A DNA stretch of 64,000 nt, from contig CANHGK010000001.1 of assembly GCA_947460235.1 (NCBI GenBank), forward strand, positions 161,326 to 225,325. Direction: 5' to 3'. Below, piece by piece: positions 9,162-18,238 of the stretch. Source of the stretch: Paenibacillaceae bacterium (lineage in GTDB: Bacteria > Bacillota > Bacilli > Paenibacillales > CANHGK01). The number at the start of each line of letters is the position of its first letter. Within the stretch, counting starts at the first letter, position 1. The position numbers were made by a program, and so were the translations under genes. The notes under the pieces were generated by a model that had not been told where the DNA came from, ran no database searches, and was given only the letters and a program-made list of their open reading frames with translations.

Positions 9162-9290
9162 TTATTCTGAATCCTTAACTAACACATCTGGAATCTCTGG
9201 TTCATGCAACCAAAATGATGTATTAATCCCAACACCAGACACCGCTAGTAAAGATAAGGCATTCCCCACAAACGTCATTACCTTTTTCAT
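9162..9290 (-). CDS. agrD: AgrD-like cyclic autoinducer precursor without cysteine
   Basis: A 42-residue precursor starting MKKVMTF. An amphipathic leader (FVGNALSLLAVSGVG) is followed by a candidate core INTSFWLH and the conserved acidic tail EPEIPDVLVKDSE, the signature recognised by AgrB. Canonical AgrD has Cys four residues before the core end; here that region has Thr-Ser and the peptide contains no Cys. A Ser (or Thr) lactone, as in the Staphylococcus intermedius peptide, is inferred. GGTGAT precedes the ATG at 9290. A longer reading from the ATG at 9371 (69 aa, AAAGG upstream, 10 bases after the preceding stop) is possible. It lies between two AgrC-like kinases and upstream of agrB. 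Confidence 0.8.
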   Translation of the reverse strand: MKKVMTFVGNALSLLAVSGVGINTSFWLHEPEIPDVLVKDSE

Positions 9291-9383
9291 GTAATCACCC
9301 ACACCCTTATCACGATTGGCAATTCGTGGAGGTTCATTGCTCAAGTGATTCATTCGAGATTTATTTGCCATTTTCCTTTGCCC

Positions 9384-10811
9384 TTATCCAGCATGATCTG
9401 CATCCCGTGCACGTAACGCTCCAGAACTAACTTGTCCCACGCTACTGTGCGTCGGCAATACAAACCTGAAGTTCGTACCCTCTTGATCAGAACTCGTGAT
9501 GTCCATCGTTGCACCGATTCGATCGATAATCTGTTTGATCGATGCCAACCCTACGCCTTGGTGCCCCACTTTTGTTGAAAATCCATCATTCAAAATTTGT
9601 TGTAACACCTCATGCTGAATGGGCGCTGCATTATTGCCAATGACCAACTCGATTCGGTCATGATCAAGCAGTTTACTCGAAATCCAAATGGTACTTTGAT
9701 TTGTTTTTCCAATACCTCGTTTTTCTGCATTGAACGCTTCGATGGCGTTGTTGATCACATTCCCGATAACGACACTCAGCTCTAACGGCTTCCAATTCAC
9801 GCTTTGTAAATTATTACCTAATTTGACGTCAACATGAATTCCTTTTCGGTCAGACTCCGCAATTTTGACCAATAAAAGTGCACTTAAGAATGGATTTTCT
9901 TTAACAACAATGAAATTCAACTGTCTAACTTCAGCACTGATTTGCATCACAAATTCGATCGCCCGATCAAATAACTTGCTTTGAATTAACCCTTGCAGCA
10001 CTTGCACATGATTCACAAAATCATGACGTTCCGCACGAAGTTGTGTAAATAATTGTTCTACATTGCGCGATTGTTCAATCATGATGTCTAACTGTTCTTG
10101 TTTTTGTTTCACCAACTCGGCCTGAAGCATCATTTGATACTTTGTTTCCGAATTTTTATAGATCGTAAAGACAAGTACGATTGAAACGACTTCAACAATC
10201 ATCAAAGCGAGTAATGCGAGGTGGTTTTTAGATAATGCCTCTTCATATTGAAGTATCATAAATATTCCAATCACATTGACAACAACAAACAGTACGATAA
10301 TCATTCTTAAATTTGATTTATACCTTGATTTCGATTGTTCATTGTCAATCAATCGTTTATTTAGCACAATATTCTTCGACTTGCACACATAGAAGATCAA
10401 TAACATGACAATGATCATTAATGCACCAAAACTAGCAAATATGATCGGATTACCTACTACATCATCTTGTGTATATCCGAAGAAGTACACGAGTGTTAAA
10501 AAACCAAAGATTTCTCCAATCATTTCCGTCAACTTCACAATGATCACTCCAAGTAGTGCAAACCATCTGACCGTTGGAAAAATGAAATATACCAAGGTCA
10601 TTTGAACCGCAGGCCAAAGTATAACAGTAATTCCGTTCTCAGGTAAAAATGTAACTCCAATGAGATCACATGCCATCATTGTTATCACTTGCAACCAGAA
10701 TGCAACCTTATTCTTTGCATATGTTAACCCGAGTAGTTGAAATAATATCAAGAAAGCAATGAATTCATCGATAATAATGATACTACTTTTGACTAACGTT
10801 AAGGTAATCAT
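9384..10811 (-). CDS. AgrC-like GHKL sensor histidine kinase (copy 2)
   Basis: 475 aa, with TTGGAGGAATTTGA well placed before the ATG. There are about six N-terminal membrane helices, a cytoplasmic linker, H-box RAERHDFVNHVQ, N box NVINNAIEAF and G box GHQGVGLASI. It is a paralogue of the kinase at 7657-9093. It follows a broken agrD-like sequence and precedes the intact agrD, suggesting a duplicated agrD-agrC unit. Whether each kinase recognises a different peptide cannot be told, but the sensor halves have diverged far more than the kinase halves. Confidence 0.87.
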   Translation of the reverse strand: MITLTLVKSSIIIIDEFIAFLILFQLLGLTYAKNKVAFWLQVITMMACDLIGVTFLPENGITVILWPAVQMTLVYFIFPTVRWFALLGVIIVKLTEMIGEIFGFLTLVYFFGYTQDDVVGNPIIFASFGALMIIVMLLIFYVCKSKNIVLNKRLIDNEQSKSRYKSNLRMIIVLFVVVNVIGIFMILQYEEALSKNHLALLALMIVEVVSIVLVFTIYKNSETKYQMMLQAELVKQKQEQLDIMIEQSRNVEQLFTQLRAERHDFVNHVQVLQGLIQSKLFDRAIEFVMQISAEVRQLNFIVVKENPFLSALLLVKIAESDRKGIHVDVKLGNNLQSVNWKPLELSVVIGNVINNAIEAFNAEKRGIGKTNQSTIWISSKLLDHDRIELVIGNNAAPIQHEVLQQILNDGFSTKVGHQGVGLASIKQIIDRIGATMDITSSDQEGTNFRFVLPTHSSVGQVSSGALRARDADHAG

Positions 10812-10875
10812 TCAAATTCCTCCAATTATGTATGGACCCTTTCTTGGTTGCGAGACCAAGCGAAGATCCGATTCA

Positions 10876-11025
10876 TTATTTTTCTTTTAATAACGCATCT
10901 GGAATTTCCGGTTCAACCGAAATAACCGAGTGTTCGGCTTACACGTAACAATGATAGAAAATACACCTTTTACAATGACAAGTTATCCCAACTATTATAG
11001 TAAGGTTCCAACGCAAAACCTGCAA
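10876..11025 (-). pseudogene. Degraded second agrD
   Basis: The last 20 codons (10879-10938) read AEHSVISVEPEIPDALLKEK then TAA, closely matching the tail EPEIPDVLVKDSE of the intact agrD. Upstream, an in-frame TAA (10939-10941) cuts this tail from any start. A leader-like stretch KVYFLSLLRVS is visible in a different frame (10937-10969). A TTG with AAAGGAG in front (11023-11025) opens 28 codons in the tail's frame, ending at that TAA. So at least a frameshift and/or a nonsense change separates leader from tail. Ser again stands four residues before the core end (SVISV-EPEIP). A sequencing error is an alternative explanation. Confidence 0.6.
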
Positions 11026-11044
11026 TATAAAACTCCTTTAAAAT

Positions 11045-11075
11045 AGCAAAAAAGCCGCTCTACAAGCGCTTTTGC
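11045..11075 (-). terminator. Terminator-like hairpin upstream of the agr cluster
   Basis: On the minus strand AAAAGCGCT, a 5-base loop, AGCGGCTTTT (one bulged base) and further T residues form an intrinsic-terminator-like element. It lies 20 bases before the remnant's AAAGGAG site, within the presumed agr leader, so it could act as an attenuator or be a leftover terminator. Confidence 0.4.
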
Positions 11076-11079
11076 GCAC

Positions 11080-11290
11080 TTAAATCTCGCGCATCTTAAT
11101 ATAATTACCTTAATTGTATTTTATTGTTTTATGTTTGTTGGAAAGTATCAACCACACGCTTTACCTCATCAAAGTAAACGAAGTTCCTTCCCAGCTATTT
11201 TTTAGTACACGTTCCGTCTTCAGACGTCTACTGCCCGGGTGCGAACGAGTTTACTCGTTTAACGTATCTCCTGCACTACCCGTGCAAATC
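11080..11290 (-). other. Non-coding leader region of the agr cluster
   Basis: No credible gene was found here. The region is AT-rich at 11090-11140 and should hold the agr promoter, but I could not assign one pair of hexamers with confidence. A perfect palindrome AACGAGT-TT-ACTCGTT lies at 11244-11259 and AGACGTCT at 11222-11229; either could be a regulator site. Confidence 0.35.
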
Positions 11291-11291
11291 G

Positions 11292-11340
11292 CAAAAAGAC
11301 CTGCACACCCCAAGGTTACTTGGGGCGATGCAGGTCTTTG
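11292..11340 (-). terminator. Terminator of the chemoreceptor gene
   Basis: AAAGACCTGCA and TGCAGGTCTTT flank an inner CCCCAAG/CTTGGGG stem; on the minus strand it ends in TTTTT. It starts just after the chemoreceptor stop codon. Confidence 0.9.
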
Positions 11341-11345
11341 AATGA

Positions 11346-13871
11346 TCAATCTGTTTTGAATCGGGACAATGATTCGCGCAATCCGCGTGATAAGTTTTCC
11401 AAACTTTGTGAAATTTCAACCATGCCATCGGTGTATACCAACTGCGATTGCGTGAGTGATGCAACCTCTTCTGCGGTTGCAGATGACTCTTCGGAAATCG
11501 CGGACACGCTGCTGACCGCGTCGGCAAGGACGGTTTGAGCGCCTGCCAAGGTTTCGATCGATGCTGTGGAACTTTCAATTTGGTCAATAAACAAATCCAT
11601 TTTGGATTGTACGTCTTTAAAGATTTCGTCAACCTCTTTAACGAATAGGATTTGTTCTTGGAACATCGGATACGCATCTTTCAAGACGACAACGGTTTCT
11701 TCAACCTCTTGTTGAATCAAGTGCGTCACGCCTTCAACGAGTTTAATTGATTCTTTGGATTGGTCAGCGAGTTTACGAACCTCATTCGCAACGACCAAGA
11801 ACCCTTTACCGTGTACCCCTGCGCGCGCTGCCTCAATACCGGCATTGATCGCGAGGATATTCGTTTGTTTCGTAATATTGGTGAGCAAGGACAAGATTTT
11901 TTGGATGGAGTCGGTTGATTCTTTCAATTTATCAACCTTCGCAATCATGCTCGTTGTAATTTTTTCAATTTGGTTCGTTTTGAAGGTTAGAACTTCCATC
12001 TGATCTACCCCGCGTTGCGAAGCGTCTTGTACTTCGCCCGCTGTGCCGGCCAATTCGTTATTGACGTTCGTAACGGACTGAATTTGATCGGATAAGTTCT
12101 GTGTTAATTGACCTACTTTTTCTGCCTCAACCGCTAAGTCTAACGCACCATGTGAAATGTGTTCTGTTGATGTCGAAATCTCTCGGACGGAAGACGCTGT
12201 TTGACGCGACGCATCAGATAAGTCATACGATTTATCTAATACCGATTGTGCCGAAATATTCGTCTTATCTACGAGTGAAGAGATCTCCTTCATCATCGAG
12301 TTAAAGGATTGACCCACCTGACCAATCTCGTCTTGCGTATCGAAATTCGTCTGGATACTCAGTACCCCTTGTTCCCCTTGTTTCATCAAGTTACGCAATT
12401 CTTGAAGCGGACGTCCAATCATCCGCGCAATGATAAATCCAAGAGCAATAGCAATCGCAATGGCAATTAAAATCATCACGACCGTGATTACAGCAATTTT
12501 GTTGGCGTCTTTGACGAGTTCCGCTACCGGGAAATATCCGAGGACACGCCAAGGTGCACGTTTCAAATTCGAATATACGACCAACACTTGTTGTCCATCC
12601 GGACCCTTCGTCAAATAGTTGCCGCTTGGTTCTTTATTGTTCATATTAAATGCAATCGGAGATGCTTTACCTAACTTTGCTTTATCAGGATCATACATGA
12701 GTGAATTGTCTGCATCCGCAACGAAGGTATATCCACCTTTTCCCAAGTCCACTTTTTCAAGCGCTTTTTCGAATAATTTCGTGCTGATGTCCATGGTCAA
12801 TATCATTTCCGCTTTTGGATTTTGACCATTTTTGAGAACACGAGCCAATAAAAATGTTGGTTGGTAATATATATCCATGATGCCTTTTGGTCTACTTGGG
12901 AACCAAACGACATCCCCATTTGCATTGTGTGCGCGATTCAACCAATCCTCAAAATATTGAGAACTTAGGTTAATATCTCCACCGTCATTGACACTTTTGA
13001 ACATGACGGTATCGGATGCGCCAGAGTCTGCTGCATTTCGATATCCAAAGCGTTGGAACAAATCCACTTGATAAATATTTCGATCTGCCGCTGCATACGC
13101 ATTTAGCAAATCGATCCCATTTACCAACGTTTGGCGTTTTTTCACAAATCCCTGAACACCATGAATTCCTGTTAATTCTTCACATAATCTTTTTAGTGTT
13201 TGATTTAGCAACATTTGTGTTGACAATGACTCGAACACACCGAGTTGATTATCAATTTTTTCTGCGGCCTGAATGATCGTCTGTGTCGAGGAGAACGTTA
13301 CTTTCTGTTTAATGATATCGCGCGCCGTTGTAAAGGAGAACAAACCGACAACAGATACGATTAAGAAAATACTTGTGAAGAAGAATAAAAACAATTTCAT
13401 CCCTACGGACTTAGAAGGATTTAACTTTCCAATGAGTTCGTAAATATTAATTTTTTGTTTTTCTTCTTGTTTTTGTTTGGAACCCGGACGCTGGGCACGG
13501 CCTTTTCCAGCAGTACCTGAAGCTCCGCCGCCAGATGTCGCACCTCTAGCTGCCGCTCCGCCTGCTTTTGATCCAGCTCCCGCCGCAGATGTCGATGGCG
13601 CACCGCTCGTACTACTTTGATTTGTTGGTTGCGGATCATCATCTAACCGCTCTTCTTTGATGACAAGTGAAGATTTCCGCACTTTGGACTCGCCAGGTTT
13701 TTTCTCTGGCTGTTTAGACTGGGTAATACCGCCACCAAATGTGGTCCGACCTTTTGCATCTTTTCCGCCGTTTGTTGCCGACTTTTGGTTGGGCTTCTGA
13801 TTGGGCTTAAATTGCTGTGAGTTCAGCAACGAATCTAACATCTTCTGAATAAAACTCTTATTGTCGGCCAA
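11346..13871 (-). CDS. Methyl-accepting chemotaxis protein with long disordered N-terminus
   Basis: Transmembrane chemoreceptor, about 841 aa. Residues 1-155 are hydrophilic and low-complexity (Gln/Asn/Lys, then Gly/Ala/Ser rich) and precede the first membrane helix (~158-180), which is unusual. The extracytoplasmic region (~185-455) is Cache-like. A second helix (~458-483), HAMP and a cytoplasmic signalling domain follow, whose tip reads [16 protein letters not shown] and [14 protein letters not shown] favour the TTG at 13871 (GGAAGG nine bases upstream) over the GTG at 13880, which sits on the Shine-Dalgarno site. Ligand unknown. No other chemotaxis gene lies nearby. Confidence 0.92.
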   Translation of the reverse strand: MADNKSFIQKMLDSLLNSQQFKPNQKPNQKSATNGGKDAKGRTTFGGGITQSKQPEKKPGESKVRKSSLVIKEERLDDDPQPTNQSSTSGAPSTSAAGAGSKAGGAAARGATSGGGASGTAGKGRAQRPGSKQKQEEKQKINIYELIGKLNPSKSVGMKLFLFFFTSIFLIVSVVGLFSFTTARDIIKQKVTFSSTQTIIQAAEKIDNQLGVFESLSTQMLLNQTLKRLCEELTGIHGVQGFVKKRQTLVNGIDLLNAYAAADRNIYQVDLFQRFGYRNAADSGASDTVMFKSVNDGGDINLSSQYFEDWLNRAHNANGDVVWFPSRPKGIMDIYYQPTFLLARVLKNGQNPKAEMILTMDISTKLFEKALEKVDLGKGGYTFVADADNSLMYDPDKAKLGKASPIAFNMNNKEPSGNYLTKGPDGQQVLVVYSNLKRAPWRVLGYFPVAELVKDANKIAVITVVMILIAIAIAIALGFIIARMIGRPLQELRNLMKQGEQGVLSIQTNFDTQDEIGQVGQSFNSMMKEISSLVDKTNISAQSVLDKSYDLSDASRQTASSVREISTSTEHISHGALDLAVEAEKVGQLTQNLSDQIQSVTNVNNELAGTAGEVQDASQRGVDQMEVLTFKTNQIEKITTSMIAKVDKLKESTDSIQKILSLLTNITKQTNILAINAGIEAARAGVHGKGFLVVANEVRKLADQSKESIKLVEGVTHLIQQEVEETVVVLKDAYPMFQEQILFVKEVDEIFKDVQSKMDLFIDQIESSTASIETLAGAQTVLADAVSSVSAISEESSATAEEVASLTQSQLVYTDGMVEISQSLENLSRGLRESLSRFKTD

Positions 13872-13987
13872 AGATCTCACACCTTCCAGAAAAGTTCAAT
13901 ACTAGGGAAAGAAGGCTTACATATCAATATCGCAAAAAATCGCGAAAATTCGATGTAAATCCCATTTATTGGGTGTTACAAGAAAAG

Positions 13988-14020
13988 AAAAAACATGCGA
14001 GTGAATACCCGCATGTTATT
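13988..14020 (-). terminator. Terminator after crh
   Basis: On the minus strand AACATGCG and CGCATGTT form the stem, followed by TTTTTTC. It ends the whiA-crh transcript before the chemoreceptor gene. Confidence 0.85.
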
Positions 14021-14056
14021 GTTCGCGATTCCCTTAGCGAATTCCTTCTAAGAAAA

Positions 14057-14323
14057 TCAAATATCCAATTCTTCTTTACTAACAAATGCAACGAGTGCTT
14101 GAACTGCCATTTCCGCATCAGAACCATCTGCAGCAATGTGAATCTGCGTACCGGAGCTGATCGCCAAACTCATAATTCCCATAATACTTTTCGCGTTCAC
14201 GCGTTTGTCGTTTTTTTCAACGTAGATTTCAGAAGAAAACTTATTCGCTTCTTGCACGAACAAGGCAGCTGGTCTCGCGTGCAGTCCTGTTTTCAACTTC
14301 ACTACAACAGGCATTCTTGCCAT
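14057..14323 (-). CDS. crh: HPr-family protein, Crh type, retaining His15
   Basis: 88 aa, from the ATG preceded by GGAGGGTATCCA. The KTGL-ARPAALFVQEANKF block and location after whiA match Bacillus Crh, the CcpA co-effector in carbon catabolite repression, phosphorylated on Ser46 by HPrK. Ser46 (NAKSIMGIMSL) is present. Unlike B. subtilis Crh, where residue 15 is Gln, this protein has His15 in TGLHARPA, the PTS phosphotransfer histidine of HPr. It may be a bifunctional or ancestral form. hprK is encoded at 44394-45338. Confidence 0.85.
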   Translation of the reverse strand: MARMPVVVKLKTGLHARPAALFVQEANKFSSEIYVEKNDKRVNAKSIMGIMSLAISSGTQIHIAADGSDAEMAVQALVAFVSKEELDI

Positions 14324-14381
14324 TGGATACCCTCCAGTCGTCACGTCAAGCCTTTGACGTATTATATCATGTTAATTTGAA

Positions 14382-15320
14382 CTATTCTAGTTCGCTTCTT
14401 AATTTCTCTGCCATTTCATCCAATTTTCTCAAGCGATGGTTCACACCAGACTTGCTCACTTTACCGCCTAGCATCTCACCAATTTCTTTTAGGTTGATGT
14501 CCGGATTCTGCAGACGAATCTCAGCAACTTCCCTGAGTTTCGGTGGAAGTTGATCGAGCCCCATATTGTCGCTCAAAAAGCGGATGTTTTCCATCTGACG
14601 TAATGAGGCACCAATTGTTTTGTTTAAATTGGCCGTCTCGCAGTTCACAAGTCGGTTCACCGAATTACGCATATCCTTCATGATCCGTACATCTTCAAAA
14701 CGAAACAACGCCTGATGTGCACCAATCAAGTTTAAGAAATGAATAATTCGCTCCCCTTCTTTGATATAAAAAACATACCCTTTTTTCCGTTCAATCACTC
14801 GTGAGTTTAAGTCGAATACGTTCGCCAAATCGCTCAGCGCTCGGGAATGTCCTTCGTACATCGACAAAATTTCCAGATGATACGAATTTCCTTCCGGATT
14901 GTTCACTGAACCACCAGCCATAAACGCACCGCGCAAGTATGTTTTTTTGCAACAAAGTTTTTTCAATATGCTTTCATCAATTGCATCTTCAAAAATATAT
15001 CCTTCTTGCACAATGCACAATTCCTTGAGCATTTCCTGCACTTTAAATGGAATACGTACGATATACACATTGTTTTTCTTTAGGCGCATTTTTTTGCGAA
15101 CAAGTAGTTCAATGTGTAGCGCAGGATACAACGATTTAAGCAACGAATAAATCCTGCGTGCAATCGCCGCGTTTTCCGTTGAGATATCAAGACCTACTTT
15201 GCCGCCATTCAGTTGCAACGACCCATTCATACGGATCAACGCAGATAATTCTGCACGCGTGCAACATGGCTCCAACTCAATCAAGGTTAATTCTTTCTTG
15301 GTTTGCGCGGCAAACGACAT
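14382..15320 (-). CDS. whiA: DNA-binding protein WhiA
   Basis: 312 aa. WhiA proteins combine an N-terminal LAGLIDADG-like fold (here [24 protein letters not shown]) with a C-terminal helix-turn-helix ([21 protein letters not shown]). In sporulating actinobacteria WhiA is a transcription factor; in B. subtilis it influences cell division and chromosome segregation. Start fixed by GGTGGAGG 8 bases upstream. It lies in the conserved rapZ-yvcK-whiA-crh order. Confidence 0.96.
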   Translation of the reverse strand: MSFAAQTKKELTLIELEPCCTRAELSALIRMNGSLQLNGGKVGLDISTENAAIARRIYSLLKSLYPALHIELLVRKKMRLKKNNVYIVRIPFKVQEMLKELCIVQEGYIFEDAIDESILKKLCCKKTYLRGAFMAGGSVNNPEGNSYHLEILSMYEGHSRALSDLANVFDLNSRVIERKKGYVFYIKEGERIIHFLNLIGAHQALFRFEDVRIMKDMRNSVNRLVNCETANLNKTIGASLRQMENIRFLSDNMGLDQLPPKLREVAEIRLQNPDINLKEIGEMLGGKVSKSGVNHRLRKLDEMAEKLRSELE

Positions 15321-15341
15321 GCGCCAACCTCCACCTTTCCA

Positions 15342-16331
15342 CTACACCTCTTTGCAGATGATGCGGCGGATCCACTCACTTAACCGACCCGAATCGTGCC
15401 GCAAGTATTGTTCCATATGCACCAAAGCATCCAAGATTAATTTTGCACCGGTTTGTGTAATTTCCTGTTCATCTACATGAACCGGCCACGCACCTTTTGC
15501 TGCATATTGTTCCATTACCGCAGTTGAAACCGGACCGTTATTTGCCAATACCACATCAAATGTAAGCTCTGGCAAGTGCCTTGCAATCGCATTGAGATGC
15601 CCCGACACGGTATAACCATCTGTCTCACCAGGCTGGGTCATCACATTACAAATAAATAATTTTATCGCACTGCTATTGCGAATTTCTTGTGCAATTCCCG
15701 GCACGAGCAAATTCGGAATAATACTGGTATATAAACTTCCAGGTCCAATGACAATCGCGTCCGCTTCTCGAAGTGCTTCCACCGCTTCTTCAAGCGCTGG
15801 TACGTCTGCTGGAATGATGCTTACACGGCGAATCGCCGTTTTTCTTTCCAGCGTAATACCCGGAATCTTGGATTCACCGATCACGATCAAACCATCCATT
15901 AATTCCGCGCTTAGCACAATTGACTGCCTTGCCGCCGGCAAAACACGACCTCGAATTGCCAAAACTCGGCTCAATTCTTTGACCGCTCGCACGAAATCTC
16001 CGGTAATTTCGGTAAGTGCCGCTAAAATCAAATTTCCCAAACTATGTCCTGCCAGCCCACTTCCCTGCTGAAACCGATGTTGTAGTACCAGTTTGAGCAG
16101 CGGTTCTGAATTCGCCAATGCTACCATCACATTGCGCAAATCCCCTGGCGGAGGAATGTCCATTTCATTTCGCAAAATCCCTGAACTTCCACCATCATCT
16201 GCGACCGTTACGATCGCGGTAATATCGAGTGGTTGCCTTTTAAGCCCTCGCAACATCACGGACAAGCCGGTACCTCCGCCAATGACGACCACACGCGGAA
16301 GTTGCGATTGCATTTGTTCTAACGGATCCAT
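15342..16331 (-). CDS. yvcK: Gluconeogenesis factor YvcK (CofD-like)
   Basis: 329 aa. N-terminal VVVIGGGTGLSVMLRGLK and TVADDGGSSG are typical of the YvcK/CofD fold, and the C-terminal part includes NVMTQPGETDGY and LANNGPV. In B. subtilis it is needed for growth on gluconeogenic carbon sources and for correct peptidoglycan synthesis, and it binds UDP-sugars. An AGGTGATC ribosome binding site precedes the ATG. It sits between rapZ and whiA, probably in one transcript. Confidence 0.96.
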   Translation of the reverse strand: MDPLEQMQSQLPRVVVIGGGTGLSVMLRGLKRQPLDITAIVTVADDGGSSGILRNEMDIPPPGDLRNVMVALANSEPLLKLVLQHRFQQGSGLAGHSLGNLILAALTEITGDFVRAVKELSRVLAIRGRVLPAARQSIVLSAELMDGLIVIGESKIPGITLERKTAIRRVSIIPADVPALEEAVEALREADAIVIGPGSLYTSIIPNLLVPGIAQEIRNSSAIKLFICNVMTQPGETDGYTVSGHLNAIARHLPELTFDVVLANNGPVSTAVMEQYAAKGAWPVHVDEQEITQTGAKLILDALVHMEQYLRHDSGRLSEWIRRIICKEV

Positions 16332-16348
16332 CCGATCACCTCAGGGCG

Positions 16349-17239
16349 CTAGGCGCGGTCTTTGTCCTTATCTCGATGTCCAATTCGCAGTTGTTCGGTC
16401 TCGGAATTACTGAATGTTTTGAACATGTATTCTGCAACTGCAACCGAGCGATGTTTACCGCCCGTGCATCCGATCCCGACGATCAATTGGCTTTTGCCTT
16501 CTTTCTTGTACTGCGGAATGAGAAAATTCAGCATATCCTGAAATTTGGCTAAAAACTGTTGCGTCTCCGACCATTTCATTACATATTCATAAACGTCGGG
16601 ATGCTGACCTGTTTGCGGTTTCAACTCTGGTATATAATGCGGGTTCGGTAAAAAACGTACATCAAACATTAAATCCGCATCAATCGGAACCCCATATTTA
16701 AATCCGAAGGACACAAAATGAATTGCAAGCGACGTTTCATCGCTACCGGTCACAACACTTGCAAGCCGTTCTTTTAACTGGAGCGGCTTCATCTGACTCG
16801 TATCGATAACGACGTCTGACATTCTGCGCAAATCTTCAAGCACTAAGCGCTCCGCTTGAATCCCATCAACTAACGATCCGTCTTTGGCCAATGGATGTTT
16901 GCGACGTGTTTCTTTATAGCGCTGAACGAGCACATTGTCGTTCGCATCCAAAAATAAAATCTCATATGGGATCGTAAACTGTTCACGCAATGATTTCATC
17001 GATTCTTCGAGCGTCGCAAAAAACTCGCGACCGCGCATATCAATAACCAATGCGACTTTATTAATCCGACCTTGTGACTGCTGAATTAGTTCCGCAAATT
17101 TCGGGATTAGTATCGGCGGTAAGTTGTCCACGCAAAAAAAACCGAGATCTTCTAAATGTTGAACTGCAACGGTTTTGCCAGCGCCAGACATCCCGGTCAC
17201 GATGACCACACGTGCCGATGGGCTTATGACTGCATCCAT
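16349..17239 (-). CDS. rapZ: RNase adapter/nucleotide-binding protein RapZ (YvcJ)
   Basis: 296 aa. P-loop GMSGAGKT near the N-terminus, FFCVDNLPP, VDGIQAERLVLEDLR and the C-terminal GIGCTGGKHRSVAVAE are all family hallmarks. In E. coli RapZ guides RNase E to GlmZ; in B. subtilis YvcJ is a GTPase/ATPase affecting competence. I chose the ATG at 17239, with GGGGGC 7 bases upstream, over an in-frame TTG at 17254. The start lies a few bases after the glcK stop overlap, suggesting coupling. Confidence 0.95.
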   Translation of the reverse strand: MDAVISPSARVVIVTGMSGAGKTVAVQHLEDLGFFCVDNLPPILIPKFAELIQQSQGRINKVALVIDMRGREFFATLEESMKSLREQFTIPYEILFLDANDNVLVQRYKETRRKHPLAKDGSLVDGIQAERLVLEDLRRMSDVVIDTSQMKPLQLKERLASVVTGSDETSLAIHFVSFGFKYGVPIDADLMFDVRFLPNPHYIPELKPQTGQHPDVYEYVMKWSETQQFLAKFQDMLNFLIPQYKKEGKSQLIVGIGCTGGKHRSVAVAEYMFKTFSNSETEQLRIGHRDKDKDRA

Positions 17240-17243
17240 TATG

Positions 17244-18194
17244 TCAGCCCCCAATCATCAATCCTGCTGCACCAATCACTCCAGCATCATTTCCGAGCGC
17301 CGCAGGAACGATTTGAACGCTCTCACGCAATGCCGCAACCGTATATTTCGCATATGCTTCTCGAATTGGTGAAAATAAAATTTCACCCGCTGCGGAAACA
17401 CCGCCGCCAACAACAAATCGCTCCGCGTCCAAAACAACGGTTAACGTTGCCATTGCACGTCCAAGATGATGACCTGCATCACGCACGATGCGCATTGCTA
17501 CTGCATCGCCTGATTTGGCAGCATCAAATACAACTTTTGCAGAATCAATCGGACCATTCGACATGCTCGTTGCTTGGCCATCCTCCACCGCTTCAATTGC
17601 AGAACGGATAATCCCCGTTGCAGAAGCGATCGTTTCCAAACATCCGTTCAACCCACAGCCGCATGTGCGACCCGTTCCATCAATAATGGATGGCAAATGA
17701 CCGATCTCTCCGGCCATTCCATGAAATCCTGTATATATTTTGTAATCCACAATTATTCCGCCGCCAACGCCAGTTCCAAGTGTAAAACAAACGACGTTCG
17801 CCAAGCCTGCACCTGCACCGCTCCACGCTTCCCCAAGCGCAGCAACGTTTGCGTCATTATCAATGCCTACCGGTTTACCGAGTTCATCTTGCAACATTTG
17901 ACGAATCGGAACATTCGTCCAACCCAAATTCGCCGCCAATTTGACGACTCCTGACTTCAAATCCATCATTCCTGCAATACCAGCTCCAACACCGGCGACT
18001 TGATCCCAAGTGAAGGACGCTTCTGCAACTGCTGCGCGTACATAATTTGCAATATCACGCACAACTTCATCCGCAGGTGCTTTCGCACGTGTAGGCCCTT
18101 CATATTTATGCAAAAGTTGGCCGCTCTCATTACAAACGCCAATCTTTACACTCGTTCCTCCTAGATCAATTCCCACATAGACCGATTGCGACAT
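17244..18194 (-). CDS. glcK: ROK-family glucokinase
   Basis: 316 aa. Phosphorylates glucose with ATP. The ATP-binding motif is VGIDLGGTSVKIG, the substrate motif is GIDNDANVAALGE, and the ROK zinc-binding motif ends CGCGLNGCLET with the upstream histidine GEIGHLP. Start at the ATG with GAGGTGA; a GTG nine bases upstream lacks a separate site. It is the first gene of glcK-rapZ-yvcK-whiA-crh behind a good promoter. Confidence 0.94.
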   Translation of the reverse strand: MSQSVYVGIDLGGTSVKIGVCNESGQLLHKYEGPTRAKAPADEVVRDIANYVRAAVAEASFTWDQVAGVGAGIAGMMDLKSGVVKLAANLGWTNVPIRQMLQDELGKPVGIDNDANVAALGEAWSGAGAGLANVVCFTLGTGVGGGIIVDYKIYTGFHGMAGEIGHLPSIIDGTGRTCGCGLNGCLETIASATGIIRSAIEAVEDGQATSMSNGPIDSAKVVFDAAKSGDAVAMRIVRDAGHHLGRAMATLTVVLDAERFVVGGGVSAAGEILFSPIREAYAKYTVAALRESVQIVPAALGNDAGVIGAAGLMIGG

Positions 18195-18238
18195 CCTCTT
18201 CACCTCAAGCGATTTTTCGGTAGGCTAACCCAAACTTA

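Noticed and set aside
13921..13980. Sigma-D promoter for the chemoreceptor
   Set aside because: TAAA and GCGATAT-like pieces are present but their spacing does not match the TAAA-N15-GCCGATAT consensus.
15676..16413. Two antisense open frames over yvcK
   Set aside because: Shadow frames of a well-conserved gene, with no start signal or family match.
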